Below, in pieces: positions 1 through 8,365 of a DNA stretch of 18,214 bases (position 1 is the stretch's first letter; each line of letters starts with the position of its first letter). This DNA is from Candidatus Nitrosopumilus sp. (lineage in GTDB: Archaea > Thermoproteota > Nitrososphaeria > Nitrososphaerales > Nitrosopumilaceae). The position numbers were made by a program, and so were the translations under genes. Under the pieces are notes generated by a model, which saw only the letters and a program-made list of their open reading frames with translations, was not told where the DNA came from and made no database searches. The stretch spans positions 1-18,214 of the forward strand of contig JAOUAY010000012.1 in NCBI GenBank assembly GCA_029860565.1, read 5' to 3'.

Positions 1-30
1 TTTTAATAAGAAGTATTTTGTGTACTAAAG

Positions 31-40
31 AAATTTAATT
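31..40 (+). promoter_or_regulatory. TATA-like element before the SDR gene
   Basis: An AT-rich element (AAATTTAATT) is centred about 26 bp before the ATG at 62. This is the spacing expected for an archaeal TATA box driving a leaderless or nearly leaderless mRNA. No Shine-Dalgarno sequence precedes the ATG. In AT-rich DNA such matches arise easily, so the support is positional only. Confidence 0.35.
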
Positions 41-61
41 ATCGAATTTATTGAGAGTAAC

Positions 62-709
62 ATGACTAGGGCAATTGTTCTTGGCGGTTCACGTGGAATA
101 GGTAAGGCAATTTCAGATTCACTCAAATCAATACAAATCGACATTTTTGCAGCTTCTAAAAATGATATTGATACTTCGGATTTGAATAGTGTCAAAAAAT
201 TTTTAGAAGAACATACTCAAACTGATATTTTGATTCTAAATACAGGAGGGCCTGCTCCAAAACCATTCTCAACTATTACTGAAGATGAATGGAAACTATA
301 CCATAATCAATTATTTTTAGGATTTTGTACTATTTTACAAAAAATGAAAATTAACGATGACGGATACATTTTCTTGATAAGTTCTAACGTGATTAAAGAA
401 CCAAACACAAAATTGATAATTTCTTCAGCATATCGTGCTGCATTTAGCGAAGTTTTTAAAATTTTAAGCAAAGAATATGCTCAAAAAAACATTAGTTGTA
501 TCAATATCGCGCCAGGTCCAATCAATACAGATAGAACTCAAGAACTAATAGAAAATGTTGAAGAATTTAAAAAAACATTACCTATGAAAAGACTAGGTGA
601 ACCTGAAGAAATTGGAAATTTTGTTAAAGCTATTATTGAAAATAATATAAAATACCTATCAGGCGTCACAATAAATTTTGATGGTGCAAATTCTAATTAT
701 ATTTTTTAA
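62..709 (+). CDS. Short-chain dehydrogenase/reductase family protein, atypical active site
   Basis: This 215-residue protein has the Rossmann fold of short-chain dehydrogenases. The nucleotide-binding GGSRGIG lies at residues 8-14, an NTGGP stretch (60-64) matches the family's NAG region, and IAPGPINT (149-156) matches the PG motif. A C-terminal LSGVTINFDGAN stretch is like that of FabG-type reductases. Length is slightly short for the family. The classical YxxxK pair is not intact: Tyr124 is followed by RAAF, so Phe128 stands where the catalytic lysine is expected. An NTGGP-type SDR subgroup with RAA at this place is known to me in general terms, so this may be a divergent reductase or a non-catalytic binder. 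The substrate cannot be told. It converges on the DUF59 gene with a 2-bp gap, and T-runs at 702-707 and 715-720 could terminate its transcript. Confidence 0.85.
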   Translation: MTRAIVLGGSRGIGKAISDSLKSIQIDIFAASKNDIDTSDLNSVKKFLEEHTQTDILILNTGGPAPKPFSTITEDEWKLYHNQLFLGFCTILQKMKINDDGYIFLISSNVIKEPNTKLIISSAYRAAFSEVFKILSKEYAQKNISCINIAPGPINTDRTQELIENVEEFKKTLPMKRLGEPEEIGNFVKAIIENNIKYLSGVTINFDGANSNYIF

Positions 710-711
710 GA

Positions 712-1350
712 TTATTTTTTAAATTCAACGTTTGGTGTATTAGGCTGACCAGCAATTGCAATTAATCCACCCTCACGTAGTTGTTGCAATAACTGCATGA
801 CTTCTTTTTCTACTTGATTTCGTTGTAATCCAGTTTGTTGTGCAAATACTTGTACTAGTTCTGTTACTTTACGTTGTCCATTACAAGATTTCCAGAAATC
901 AACAATTGCTTGATTTACCATAAATCCTTGTTCATGTTCGTTTGCTAAGACCATAGAACCATCATCTTGTTTGATTAATTTTCCAACTCCTTGAGGTAAT
1001 GCAGTTTCATAGTTAATGGGTGCGGGTGTATTCATATTAGCACCCATATTTTTGATTTTAATTTTTCCTTCTTCAGTCATTTTATCCATTGACCATGCAG
1101 GTTCCCATACAATGTCTATTTTTACATTGTTTACTCCAGGAACTTTTTTGGCATATCTTGTTGCATCCTGTACTAGAGTTTCATGAAGTGGACAACCTTG
1201 TGTAGTCATTGTCATCTTGATATTAACATCATTATTTTCTGTGACATCAATGCCATAGATCAATCCCATTTCTACAATATTGAGAGGAACTTCAGGATCC
1301 ATGCACTGCTTTAAAGAATCTTCAATCGCTTGTGCAGAAACAGTACTCAT
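712..1350 (-). CDS. DUF59/MIP18 (SufT-like) domain fused to a PqqD-like domain
   Basis: The N-terminal ~95 residues of this 212-residue protein match the DUF59/MIP18/SufT/PaaD family. They show DPEVPLNIVEMGLIYGI (residues 18-34), a TTQGCP segment with Cys53 at the family's conserved cysteine, and a WEPAWS motif at 82-87. Members of this family act in iron-sulfur cluster assembly or delivery. Most stop near 100-130 residues. Here a linker (about 96-135) leads to a second domain at about 138-200, with the pattern NEHEQGFMVNQAIVDFW, then a helix-rich stretch and LREGGLI. That pattern resembles PqqD-like peptide-chaperone winged domains. The gene lies 36 bp downstream of the isomerase gene on the same strand and may be co-transcribed with it. 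The Fe-S role is inferred from family; the second domain is a motif-level call. Confidence 0.8.
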   Translation of the reverse strand: MSTVSAQAIEDSLKQCMDPEVPLNIVEMGLIYGIDVTENNDVNIKMTMTTQGCPLHETLVQDATRYAKKVPGVNNVKIDIVWEPAWSMDKMTEEGKIKIKNMGANMNTPAPINYETALPQGVGKLIKQDDGSMVLANEHEQGFMVNQAIVDFWKSCNGQRKVTELVQVFAQQTGLQRNQVEKEVMQLLQQLREGGLIAIAGQPNTPNVEFKK

Positions 1351-1386
1351 ATTGTAAATTGCAGTTTCAAAAACAATAAAAACTTT

Positions 1387-2448
1387 CTATAAATTAGCTT
1401 GAAATAATTTTTTAAGTGATTCTTCATACGGGGCCGTAGCCACGCCTTTTTCGGTAATTATTCCTGAAATTAATTCAGGCGGTGTCATATCAAATGCCGG
1501 ATTAATCACGTTAATATCATCAGGTGCAGTCTTTTTTTCACCTATTCCAGTGACTTCAGATCCTTTTCGCATCTCGATAATTACATCTTCAGCCTTTGTT
1601 TCCATGTCAATAGTGGATAATGGCGCTGCTACATAAAATGGAATTCCATGTTGTTTTGCCATTGTTGCTACCTGATAAGTTCCGATTTTATTAAAGACAT
1701 GACCTGTCTTTACAATTCTATCAGCACCAACTACCACTTTATTCACTAATCCATTAGCCATTGAATACCCCACAGCAGTATCTGGAATAAGGCTGACATC
1801 AAATCCATCATGTTTTAATTCAAAAACAGTCAGTCTTGAACCTTGTTGAATTGGTCTAGTCTCAGTTGCTATTACTTTGATATTTTTTCCACTCTCTCTC
1901 GTTGCACGAATAACACCTAAAGCTGTTCCATAAGCAACTGTAGCTAATGCACCAGCATTACAATGAGTCATAATAGTATCATTATTATCAAAAAGAACTG
2001 AACCCATCTTTCCCATGGTTTTGTTAATTTCAATATCTTCATCTGCCATTTGTTTGGCTTTAGAAATAACTAATTCTTTTATTTGTTCTACAGAATTTCC
2101 ATACGTTGCAACATCCATGATTTTCTCTAATCCCCAACCCAAGTTTATTGCAGTAGGTCTGGTTGCAAAGAGAATTTTTCTGGCATGTTCCAAGTCTGAT
2201 AATAATTCATCTTTAATAGTTGCCTTACTTTGTAATGCTGCTAATGCTAATCCAAAAGCACCGGATACACCAATTGCAGGTGCACCTCTAACTACCAGAG
2301 TACTAATTGCGTCTGCAACTTGATTAAAATCATCATATTCTACAAATACAAGTTCATTTGGTAATTTGGTTTGATCAATCATTACAACTTTGTTATTTTT
2401 CCATTCAACTGTTCTTAACGAATTATTATGTTTAGTTGAATTTTCCAT
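1387..2448 (-). CDS. mtnA: Methylthioribose-1-phosphate isomerase / aIF2B-like protein
   Basis: This 353-residue protein belongs to the aIF2B/MtnA superfamily. MtnA converts 5-methylthioribose-1-phosphate to the ribulose form in methionine salvage. The family signature RGAPAIGV is at residues 54-61, the catalytic cysteine lies in THCNAGALAT (Cys163), and the catalytic aspartate lies in GADRI (Asp243), followed by NKIGTY. Having both the Cys and Asp, plus a length of about 350 residues, favours MtnA over the eIF2B regulatory subunits. Ribose-1,5-bisphosphate isomerase is the main alternative but is usually shorter. A TATA-like element sits about 42 bp before the ATG. No other methionine-salvage gene is visible nearby, so the pathway assignment rests on family. 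Confidence 0.9.
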   Translation of the reverse strand: MENSTKHNNSLRTVEWKNNKVVMIDQTKLPNELVFVEYDDFNQVADAISTLVVRGAPAIGVSGAFGLALAALQSKATIKDELLSDLEHARKILFATRPTAINLGWGLEKIMDVATYGNSVEQIKELVISKAKQMADEDIEINKTMGKMGSVLFDNNDTIMTHCNAGALATVAYGTALGVIRATRESGKNIKVIATETRPIQQGSRLTVFELKHDGFDVSLIPDTAVGYSMANGLVNKVVVGADRIVKTGHVFNKIGTYQVATMAKQHGIPFYVAAPLSTIDMETKAEDVIIEMRKGSEVTGIGEKKTAPDDINVINPAFDMTPPELISGIITEKGVATAPYEESLKKLFQANL

Positions 2449-2486
2449 TTAAAACAAAAAATTTGAAACCTTATTTAAAATGAACT

Positions 2487-2494
2487 TTTATAAA
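2487..2494 (-). promoter_or_regulatory. TATA-like element upstream of mtnA
   Basis: A TTTATAAA box lies in the very AT-rich 206-bp divergent region between mtnA and the membrane-protein gene. Its centre is about 42 bp before the mtnA ATG, so transcription would start about 16 nt before the start codon. Confidence 0.45.
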
Positions 2495-2654
2495 TTTTAT
2501 TAAAAAAAGTTATGATTTCTAACATCATTCAGAATTGTTTTGCCATTTTTTTAATTTAATATATTTTTAATAATTTATTTGGTATTTTTAAAAATATGTT
2601 CATTGAGTGGTAAAATTTAATGTTAATTACTAGAAAGATTTCATGTAAAGTGAA

Positions 2655-3056
2655 ATGAATTCTAAATGGTTTAGAAGGCGCTGGTTTGACTTTAGATTAG
2701 GTCATAGCGTATATCTGATATTTTTATTATCATTTTCAAATTTTATATTGATTTTTCATAGATTATTAATAGAACGAGTCGAATTTTTAAATGATATTTT
2801 TTCGGAATTATGGATGTTTATTATTTTATTTGTAGGTATTTACTTTCCAGTTTCAATTGCAGTTGGAGCATGGCATAGAAAGACTCAGATAAAAATAGAA
2901 AATGAACAATCATTGCTGAATAATCCATTTATGGCAAGAAACTTTAGAATGATGATTGACATTATTGAAGGAAAGGCTTCAAAAGACGAAGTTCAAAAAT
3001 TCAGAAAATTCTTGAGGGATATTGAAAAAAAATCAGACCTTGATGTTAATAGTTAA
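2655..3056 (+). CDS. Small membrane protein of unknown function
   Basis: I do not recognise this 133-residue protein. It begins with a basic, aromatic segment (KWFRRRWFDFRLGH). Two hydrophobic stretches follow that are long enough to span the membrane (about residues 20-36 and 52-71). The rest, from about 75, is a charged, soluble, probably helical tail ending in KASKDEVQKFRKFLRDIEKK. The positive-inside rule puts the Arg-rich N-terminus, and therefore the C-terminal tail, in the cytoplasm. It is followed after 160 bp by a glycosyltransferase gene on the same strand. A T-run at 3082-3087 in that gap may end its transcript. It could be a membrane adaptor, but nothing in the sequence shows a partner. 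Confidence 0.75.
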   Translation: MNSKWFRRRWFDFRLGHSVYLIFLLSFSNFILIFHRLLIERVEFLNDIFSELWMFIILFVGIYFPVSIAVGAWHRKTQIKIENEQSLLNNPFMARNFRMMIDIIEGKASKDEVQKFRKFLRDIEKKSDLDVNS

Positions 3057-3216
3057 AAGTTTACCAAGAGATAAAACATTATTTTTTCATAATACTATAC
3101 AAGATTAATCTAAATAATTTTCATCAGATTATTTTCAATTACAAACTCCCATGACGTTTGATTTTTGCCTATTGTAAAAAATAAAATGTAGTCCATTCAT
3201 AACTTGAATATGAGTA

Positions 3217-4071
3217 ATGAAAGAAAATATCAATGACTATCCGAAAATAGGAACTGTTGTCATTGCTCGAAATGAGGCTGAGAATATTTATGACACTCTT
3301 GATGCTTTATTCAAACAAACAATACCGTTACAACAAATAATATTTGTTGATGATAATTCCACCGATGATACCGTAAAAATTGCCAAAAATTTTGATGTTA
3401 AGATTTTGACTTTTCCTGAAATTCATGATAATTGGGTAACACGTCCAGAACTTGCAAAGATTTTCAATTATGGTCTAAAACAATTAGATGTTGATAATCT
3501 TGATTTTGTTTCAATAGTTGGTGCTGATCACATATTACCACACAACTATTTTGAGCAGTTAACTAGAAGGATGATAATAGATGATTCAGTTGTTGCCTCA
3601 GGTGCAATACAAGGCGAAATAGCAACTGCACCAAGAGGATCTGGACGTGTTATCAGGAAAGAATATTGGAAAACAATAGGATCCAAATTACCAGTCAATT
3701 TTGGTTTTGAAACGTATGTATGTGTAAAGGCAATGCAGTTAGGATTCAATGTGAGGTATTATGACGATATCATTACAAAGACTTCCAGAAAAACTGCTAT
3801 TACTTACAAGCCTAAAATGTATTATAATTACGGATATGCCATGCGTGCGCTTGGCTATCCTTTGTTACATACATTTCTAAGATCCATATTATTATTGAAA
3901 CGTGGAAAAGGTTTGAAGAGTTTTAGGTTCTTTCTGAATGGATATTTTTCAAATAATGACACATTTTATGAAAACTCACTCAGAAATTTTATATCAAAAC
4001 GATACAATACAAGACGTGTTCTTTCTAACCCTATTGGCAAATTCAAAATATTCATGAATACAAAATACTGA
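3217..4071 (+). CDS. Family 2 glycosyltransferase (GT-A fold)
   Basis: This 284-residue protein opens with the GT2 nucleotide-sugar binding fold: IGTVVIARNEAENI (residues 11-24), then IIFVDDNSTDDT (41-52), whose aspartates contact the nucleotide. The place of the metal-binding DxD is taken by GADH (102-105), a known type of variant in GT2 enzymes. A conserved-looking segment with RKEYWKTIGSKLP and FGFETYVCVKAMQLG (about 147-176) sits where the acceptor-side loop is expected. There is no clear membrane helix; LLHTFLRSILLL near residues 216-227 could be an amphipathic membrane contact. GT2 enzymes transfer sugars to lipids, polysaccharides or glycan precursors. The nearby aglB gene makes a role in surface glycan assembly plausible, but it is on the opposite strand and 326 bp away. 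Confidence 0.85.
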   Translation: MKENINDYPKIGTVVIARNEAENIYDTLDALFKQTIPLQQIIFVDDNSTDDTVKIAKNFDVKILTFPEIHDNWVTRPELAKIFNYGLKQLDVDNLDFVSIVGADHILPHNYFEQLTRRMIIDDSVVASGAIQGEIATAPRGSGRVIRKEYWKTIGSKLPVNFGFETYVCVKAMQLGFNVRYYDDIITKTSRKTAITYKPKMYYNYGYAMRALGYPLLHTFLRSILLLKRGKGLKSFRFFLNGYFSNNDTFYENSLRNFISKRYNTRRVLSNPIGKFKIFMNTKY

Positions 4072-4397
4072 TTCTTAAATTTGAATAGCTTATGATTTAC
4101 ATTGATGTTGTTACTGTAAGAAAAAAGAATTGTAGTCCATACTCAATAGAGAGAGAAACAATGAGTCAGAGAATATGAAGACAAATCTAAGATTAATTAG
4201 AGCACTGCTACAAATTCATTATCATATTTTTGTTTTAAAACATGGACAATATAGTAATTGATGGAACCAGTCTTTAGACTAATCTTGTATTTTAACGAAA
4301 TTTCTCTTTTCACATAAACAAAAATGAATTCTGAAAATAGGACAATGATTTTTTCTATTTTTCAAAAAAATATTAATTTGATAATTTTATTGATGTT
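4072..4397. other. Gene-free gap between the glycosyltransferase and aglB
   Basis: I find no convincing reading frame, tRNA or structured RNA in this 326-bp AT-rich stretch between two convergent genes. It contains a small palindrome (AGTCT-TT-AGACT, 4269-4280). On the minus strand there is a run of seven T (complement of 4364-4370) about 30 bp past the aglB stop codon, which fits an archaeal U-tract terminator for aglB. Confidence 0.5.
4364..4370 (-). terminator. Candidate U-tract terminator after aglB
   Basis: A run of seven T on the minus strand begins about 28 nt past the aglB stop. Archaeal RNA polymerase can terminate at such tracts without a hairpin. The call is by position and composition only. 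Confidence 0.35.
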
Positions 4398-6515
4398 TCA
4401 TAGATAATCTCTGTTAATTTCATAAACAAATACTCCAATCATTGGACCTGTTTTTTCATTTTCATATCCTGGAGAAGAGTAAACTAATCTTAAAGGACCA
4501 TTTCCATCAGATTGGTATTTAATGTCTTTTACATATATTGGGGTAAATCCAGGTATGTAAACTTCAGATTGTATATTTGGATTTTGAAGATCAACATAAC
4601 CAATAACGGTAAATGGAAACATCTGACCTAACAGAGTATCATTCCAAAAATATTCAGTTCCGCTTATTCCATCTGAATAAAGATATTTTTCTAGTGGTTC
4701 TTCTGCAATTCTCATAAACCACTGTTTTTTAGACTCATCTCCACCTCCCTCTAGAGTGTAAAGGGATTGGTCTGAAAGAACATCGATCTTTTGTCCTGCT
4801 ACAAACACCAACACATAATCAGCATCCATTTCTTGTAATTTGTTCCAAGCCTCATCAGGAGGATTAAGAAATACTGTTGCAATTTCTGATATTTTTTTGG
4901 AATCTATTGTTGCATTATCTGCTAAGGTTGTTCTTTCTGATAGCGTAGTGATCCAGTAACCATAATCCCACCAAGCAGCAATCACAGAATCTTCTGGTGT
5001 ATTTTTCTTGATCCATTCCAATGAATCTTTCCAATCATTAGTAACGATAGGGTATATCGTTCCGCCATTTAGAATTGTTGCAGGAATTTTTACGCTATCA
5101 ATCCAGTTTCCATTTGTCGATATAACTAGGGGAGAAAAAAGTAGAGCTGTTATTACTATAACAAAAGAAATCTTTGTAGGGTTTCCAATTTGGTTAAATC
5201 CAGATTTTCTTTGAAAGATTTTTTTTGTAAGTAGAGATAAACCAATAGATGATAGAATTATTATTGAAACAGACGCAAAAACTTCTAGACGTACAAATGC
5301 TGAACTAACATATACTCCTAGGAGTCCTATAACCAATGCAAATCCCATCATGTCATTTTTTAGATTTTCAGTTTTTCTGCTTAGGATTAACCATATTCCA
5401 ATGCCAGCAAATATCATCAGTACCGAATGAAAGAAAAATGATTGTGCCAATGTTGTTGTAGCATGTTCTGAAACTGAATCAACTAGCGGATCTGTTGTAG
5501 TAAGAAATGGATTAATGGCATTAAGGTACCTATAACTAGGAAGAGGTAAAAATTCAGAATCAGCATTTACAAAAATCAATACAGACCCAGCTATTATGAC
5601 TGTAAATAGAAAAAATAGGCTGTTTCTAGTTTGATTTTCAGGGTTGCTAAACTTTTGAATTATTGTATTAGCTACTAGAAATCCTGTTGGGATAATCAGT
5701 GAGAATCCACCCAACCCAAAAACAAATTCTATTCCAGGTCTCTCAAATAAGACAATAGTTAGTAGAAAAGATACTACAAACAGAGGAATGCTCCAAATTA
5801 GGAAAGAATGATCTTTTCTAACAAACGGAAGAACGAGAATAAAAATGCCTATAGGTATTACAAAGAATTGAATTCCACCCCAAGAAGACAGTCCAAAGCC
5901 CAACATAACCCCGCCGGTAACTAATTTTGAAATTGTAATTTTCTTATTCTCAGATTTTATTCCACTGAGAAACAAATACAATCCTAGTAATCCATAGAAA
6001 AGCCCCAAAGGTTCTGATTTGAACCATCCAAGTGTACCTCTAAGTACAATAGGAACAGAGACCGAATAAAATAATGCTGCAAAAAGACCTGCAGTTGTCC
6101 CACCAATTACTCGCACTAGGGCGAAAATAACAATTGTTGTCAAGGATCCAAAAACTACAGGAAACAAAATTGTAAAATCATAAAGACTGGAATTACCTCC
6201 AAAAATCTGATAGGTCAAAGCAGCTGTTATGTGAAGCATTGTTTGTGAGGTTGCAGAAACATCTCGTCCATTTGGATGCCAACTCATGCTATCATGCCAA
6301 TTGAAATATTCTGATAGTCCATTTTCAAGAAGGTATTGAGTTGCTCTGAAATTAAAAAAAGGATCAAATTCATTTAGCTCATATCCATATTCGGCCCCTT
6401 GAGAACGAATCAAGAATGAAACTGAAAATGCAATTATCAAGATTCCAATTACCAATAGATGATTAAATCTAAAATTAAAATTCCCAATTCTAAATAATGT
6501 ATCTTGGGTAATCAT
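4398..6515 (-). CDS. aglB: AglB/STT3 oligosaccharyltransferase (protein N-glycosylation)
   Basis: From the ATG at 6515 this encodes 705 residues. It is the catalytic subunit that moves a lipid-linked glycan to Asn in N-x-S/T sequons on the outer face of the membrane. About a dozen hydrophobic segments fill the first ~465 residues. The first external-loop acidic motif is NEFDPFFNFR (Asp51 in this numbering). SVSEHAT (about 347-353) fits the conserved TIxE-type loop glutamate. The hallmark WWDYG is at about 515-519, followed by a DxxKxxxI motif (DSKKISEI, about 539-546), the DK signature of the sequon-binding helix. The frame stays open upstream to 6659 but would overlap the preceding gene with a Cys/Lys-rich, non-family extension, so I start at 6515. 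It lies 67 bp downstream of the tetraether-synthase-like gene on the same strand. Confidence 0.93.
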   Translation of the reverse strand: MITQDTLFRIGNFNFRFNHLLVIGILIIAFSVSFLIRSQGAEYGYELNEFDPFFNFRATQYLLENGLSEYFNWHDSMSWHPNGRDVSATSQTMLHITAALTYQIFGGNSSLYDFTILFPVVFGSLTTIVIFALVRVIGGTTAGLFAALFYSVSVPIVLRGTLGWFKSEPLGLFYGLLGLYLFLSGIKSENKKITISKLVTGGVMLGFGLSSWGGIQFFVIPIGIFILVLPFVRKDHSFLIWSIPLFVVSFLLTIVLFERPGIEFVFGLGGFSLIIPTGFLVANTIIQKFSNPENQTRNSLFFLFTVIIAGSVLIFVNADSEFLPLPSYRYLNAINPFLTTTDPLVDSVSEHATTTLAQSFFFHSVLMIFAGIGIWLILSRKTENLKNDMMGFALVIGLLGVYVSSAFVRLEVFASVSIIILSSIGLSLLTKKIFQRKSGFNQIGNPTKISFVIVITALLFSPLVISTNGNWIDSVKIPATILNGGTIYPIVTNDWKDSLEWIKKNTPEDSVIAAWWDYGYWITTLSERTTLADNATIDSKKISEIATVFLNPPDEAWNKLQEMDADYVLVFVAGQKIDVLSDQSLYTLEGGGDESKKQWFMRIAEEPLEKYLYSDGISGTEYFWNDTLLGQMFPFTVIGYVDLQNPNIQSEVYIPGFTPIYVKDIKYQSDGNGPLRLVYSSPGYENEKTGPMIGVFVYEINRDYL

Positions 6516-6582
6516 CAAATGGACACTAATTCTAGTGGATAATACTCTTTTGAAGAAAATTTTGGTTTTAAAAAATTGTATT

Positions 6583-8247
6583 TTACATTGTTGCTTGTGA
6601 TGCGTCATGGAACATTTGGCTCTTTGCACAACCAGCAGCAAGCTCATCACCTGCTCCACGTCTCATAAGGCCACGATATAACCCATCTTCTAATTTAACG
6701 CCCTCTCTTTCTTCCCATTCCTCTACAGTGATAGAGTATTTCTTTTGGATTCTGTCTCTATACCATTCTGGAATTACATTGAATGCACAGAATGGAACTA
6801 TTCTAAGGTCTGGAGTTACATAATGAATATCACATCTTTGCAATCTTTCAAGATCTTCATTGTATTTGTCTTGGAAGTGCATCATACCAAGGAATAATCC
6901 TTTAACGTGCCATGAGCCTACTGAATCAAATGATCTCTTCATGAGTATATTACCAAACATTTTTGCCAAGTCCAATCCCGCTGGTTGCTTCTTTGTATCA
7001 ACGAAGCCTTTGAGTTTTCTCACGACTTCAAGCATTGTAAAGTATTTGTTTTTACCAGAACGAATCTCTTCTGCTTTATCTTCAAAGAGTTCTAACATTC
7101 CTTGAATATCACAGAATTTTGTTAATGGAACAAATTTCTTTGTATCTGCATCTTCAAAGATGTATGTTCCTGCACCACAAGCAAAGTGAATTGATAATTC
7201 ATACTTTGGTTTACTTGAGAATGCTTCAATTACATTTGTTAATGGCATGCAACTTGGAACTGGGAACCAGTCATCAACAGTTACTTCACCGTTTGTTTGC
7301 TCTTCAATTCTTTGAATACAATCAGGAACTGTGATTCTATATTTTTCACGTTCAGATTTTCCCATTCTTCCAGTTAATGATACTGGTTGGAAGTTTACAG
7401 CATGAACTACATCCATATTCTTTTGTGCATATCTGATAATTCCACCTAATTCGTGATCATTGATTGATTTGATTACTGTTGGAACAAATACTACAGTAGT
7501 ACCTGTTTTTCTACAACTGTCAAGTGCATATGGAATTTCCCAGTGATTCTTTGGATTTGTTCTTGCAGTTACACCGTCAAAGGAAAGATACAAGTTGTTA
7601 CATCCAGCAAGTCTTACTTCTCTTGCTGCCTCTGGATCCATTGCATGTCTAATACCATTAGTATTCATTTGAATATGATCAACACCCTCTTCTTTCATTA
7701 TTTTAATAACATCAGCAATATCTTCTCTAAGCATTGGTTCACCACCAGTAATTTGCATAGAATTTCCTGGAATTGGTCTCTCAGCTCTCAGAGTCTTCAT
7801 CATTCCTCTAATTTGAGTATGATCAGGCTCATACATGTAAGCACCTTCAAGGCCTTTCTTTACATAGAAAAAGCAATACCAACACGTTAAATCACATCTG
7901 TTAGTTACAATCATGTTTGCCAGTCCACTATGAGATAAGTGGTTTGAGCATAATCCACAATTGTTTGGACATGAGCATTTGTCAATCATCACATTTGGAG
8001 AATGAGCACCTTTACCATCCATCCAATATGTACTAAATTTCTTGTACATTTCATAAGAACCAAAGTATAATTCCTCACATTCACCATGGGTTGGACAAAC
8101 TTTCGACATGAACACTTGATTTCCTCTCTCAAATACTTCAGCATCCAAAATCATGTTACAATCTGGACAGATACTTTGAGTAAATCTAATTGTAGATTTC
8201 TTACCTAAACTTTTAGTTGATTGATTGGATATTTGGATTAGTGCCAT
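6583..8247 (-). CDS. tes: Radical SAM protein, probable tetraether (GDGT) synthase Tes
   Basis: This 554-residue radical SAM enzyme has the core CDLTCWYC (Cys118, 122, 125 from the ATG at 8247), which binds the catalytic 4Fe-4S cluster, and the SAM-contacting GGEP (168-171). Before the core are a rubredoxin-like CPDC with later cysteines (27, 30, 51, 57) and a CSCPNNCGLC cluster motif (91-100). More cysteines follow the core (333, 357, 379, 472, 487). Multiple metal sites and this order match the archaeal Tes family (type MJ0619), which joins lipid chains of archaeol to make membrane-spanning tetraethers; Thaumarchaeota make such lipids. A TATA box lies 29-35 bp before this ATG, and the longer in-frame start at 8292 would lie upstream of that box, so 8247 is chosen. 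The alternative is another Tes-like paralogue acting on a different lipid. Confidence 0.8.
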   Translation of the reverse strand: MALIQISNQSTKSLGKKSTIRFTQSICPDCNMILDAEVFERGNQVFMSKVCPTHGECEELYFGSYEMYKKFSTYWMDGKGAHSPNVMIDKCSCPNNCGLCSNHLSHSGLANMIVTNRCDLTCWYCFFYVKKGLEGAYMYEPDHTQIRGMMKTLRAERPIPGNSMQITGGEPMLREDIADVIKIMKEEGVDHIQMNTNGIRHAMDPEAAREVRLAGCNNLYLSFDGVTARTNPKNHWEIPYALDSCRKTGTTVVFVPTVIKSINDHELGGIIRYAQKNMDVVHAVNFQPVSLTGRMGKSEREKYRITVPDCIQRIEEQTNGEVTVDDWFPVPSCMPLTNVIEAFSSKPKYELSIHFACGAGTYIFEDADTKKFVPLTKFCDIQGMLELFEDKAEEIRSGKNKYFTMLEVVRKLKGFVDTKKQPAGLDLAKMFGNILMKRSFDSVGSWHVKGLFLGMMHFQDKYNEDLERLQRCDIHYVTPDLRIVPFCAFNVIPEWYRDRIQKKYSITVEEWEEREGVKLEDGLYRGLMRRGAGDELAAGCAKSQMFHDASQATM

Positions 8248-8275
8248 TTCTACAATTGTGATTTTTCTGAAATAG

Positions 8276-8282
8276 TATATAA
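8276..8282 (-). promoter_or_regulatory. TATA box of the tes gene
   Basis: The sequence TTATATA on the minus strand is centred 32 bp before the ATG at 8247, predicting a leader of only a few bases. This box decides the start codon: the upstream in-frame ATG at 8292 would not be transcribed from it. Confidence 0.6.
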
Positions 8283-8332
8283 CGCATTTCATACTTGCCC
8301 CCGTGTGGAATTTAGGAGGTAGGCATATTTGA

Positions 8333-8340
8333 TTTAAATA
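8333..8340 (+). promoter_or_regulatory. TATA box of the trmB-dtxR pair
   Basis: TTTAAATA lies with its centre about 29 bp before the ATG at 8366, the spacing for a near-leaderless transcript. It sits inside an imperfect palindrome (GATTTAAATATC, 8331-8342). It is followed by GATCGATTAGATCG (8349-8362), which contains a direct GATCG repeat. Both are possible operator elements in the shared region that separates this promoter from that of tes. Confidence 0.5.
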
Positions 8341-8365
8341 TCAAAACTGATCGATTAGATCGCAT

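Noticed and set aside
3187..4140. TGTAGTCCAT repeated at 3187-3196 and 4131-4140
   Set aside because: A 10-bp match without matching flanks or symmetry; its position differs relative to genes, so it is likely chance.
4269..4280. AGTCT-TT-AGACT palindrome in the gap after the glycosyltransferase gene
   Set aside because: The stem is only 5 bp with a 2-base loop and no T-tract follows; too weak to call a terminator or operator.
6516..6659. A longer aglB start extending into the preceding gene
   Set aside because: The 48 extra residues would overlap the 3' end of the radical SAM gene, lack family similarity, and precede the natural N-terminal membrane segment; the ATG at 6515 is the better start.
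8248..8292. A longer tes start at 8292
   Set aside because: It lies upstream of the TATA box at 8276-8282 that is positioned for the ATG at 8247.
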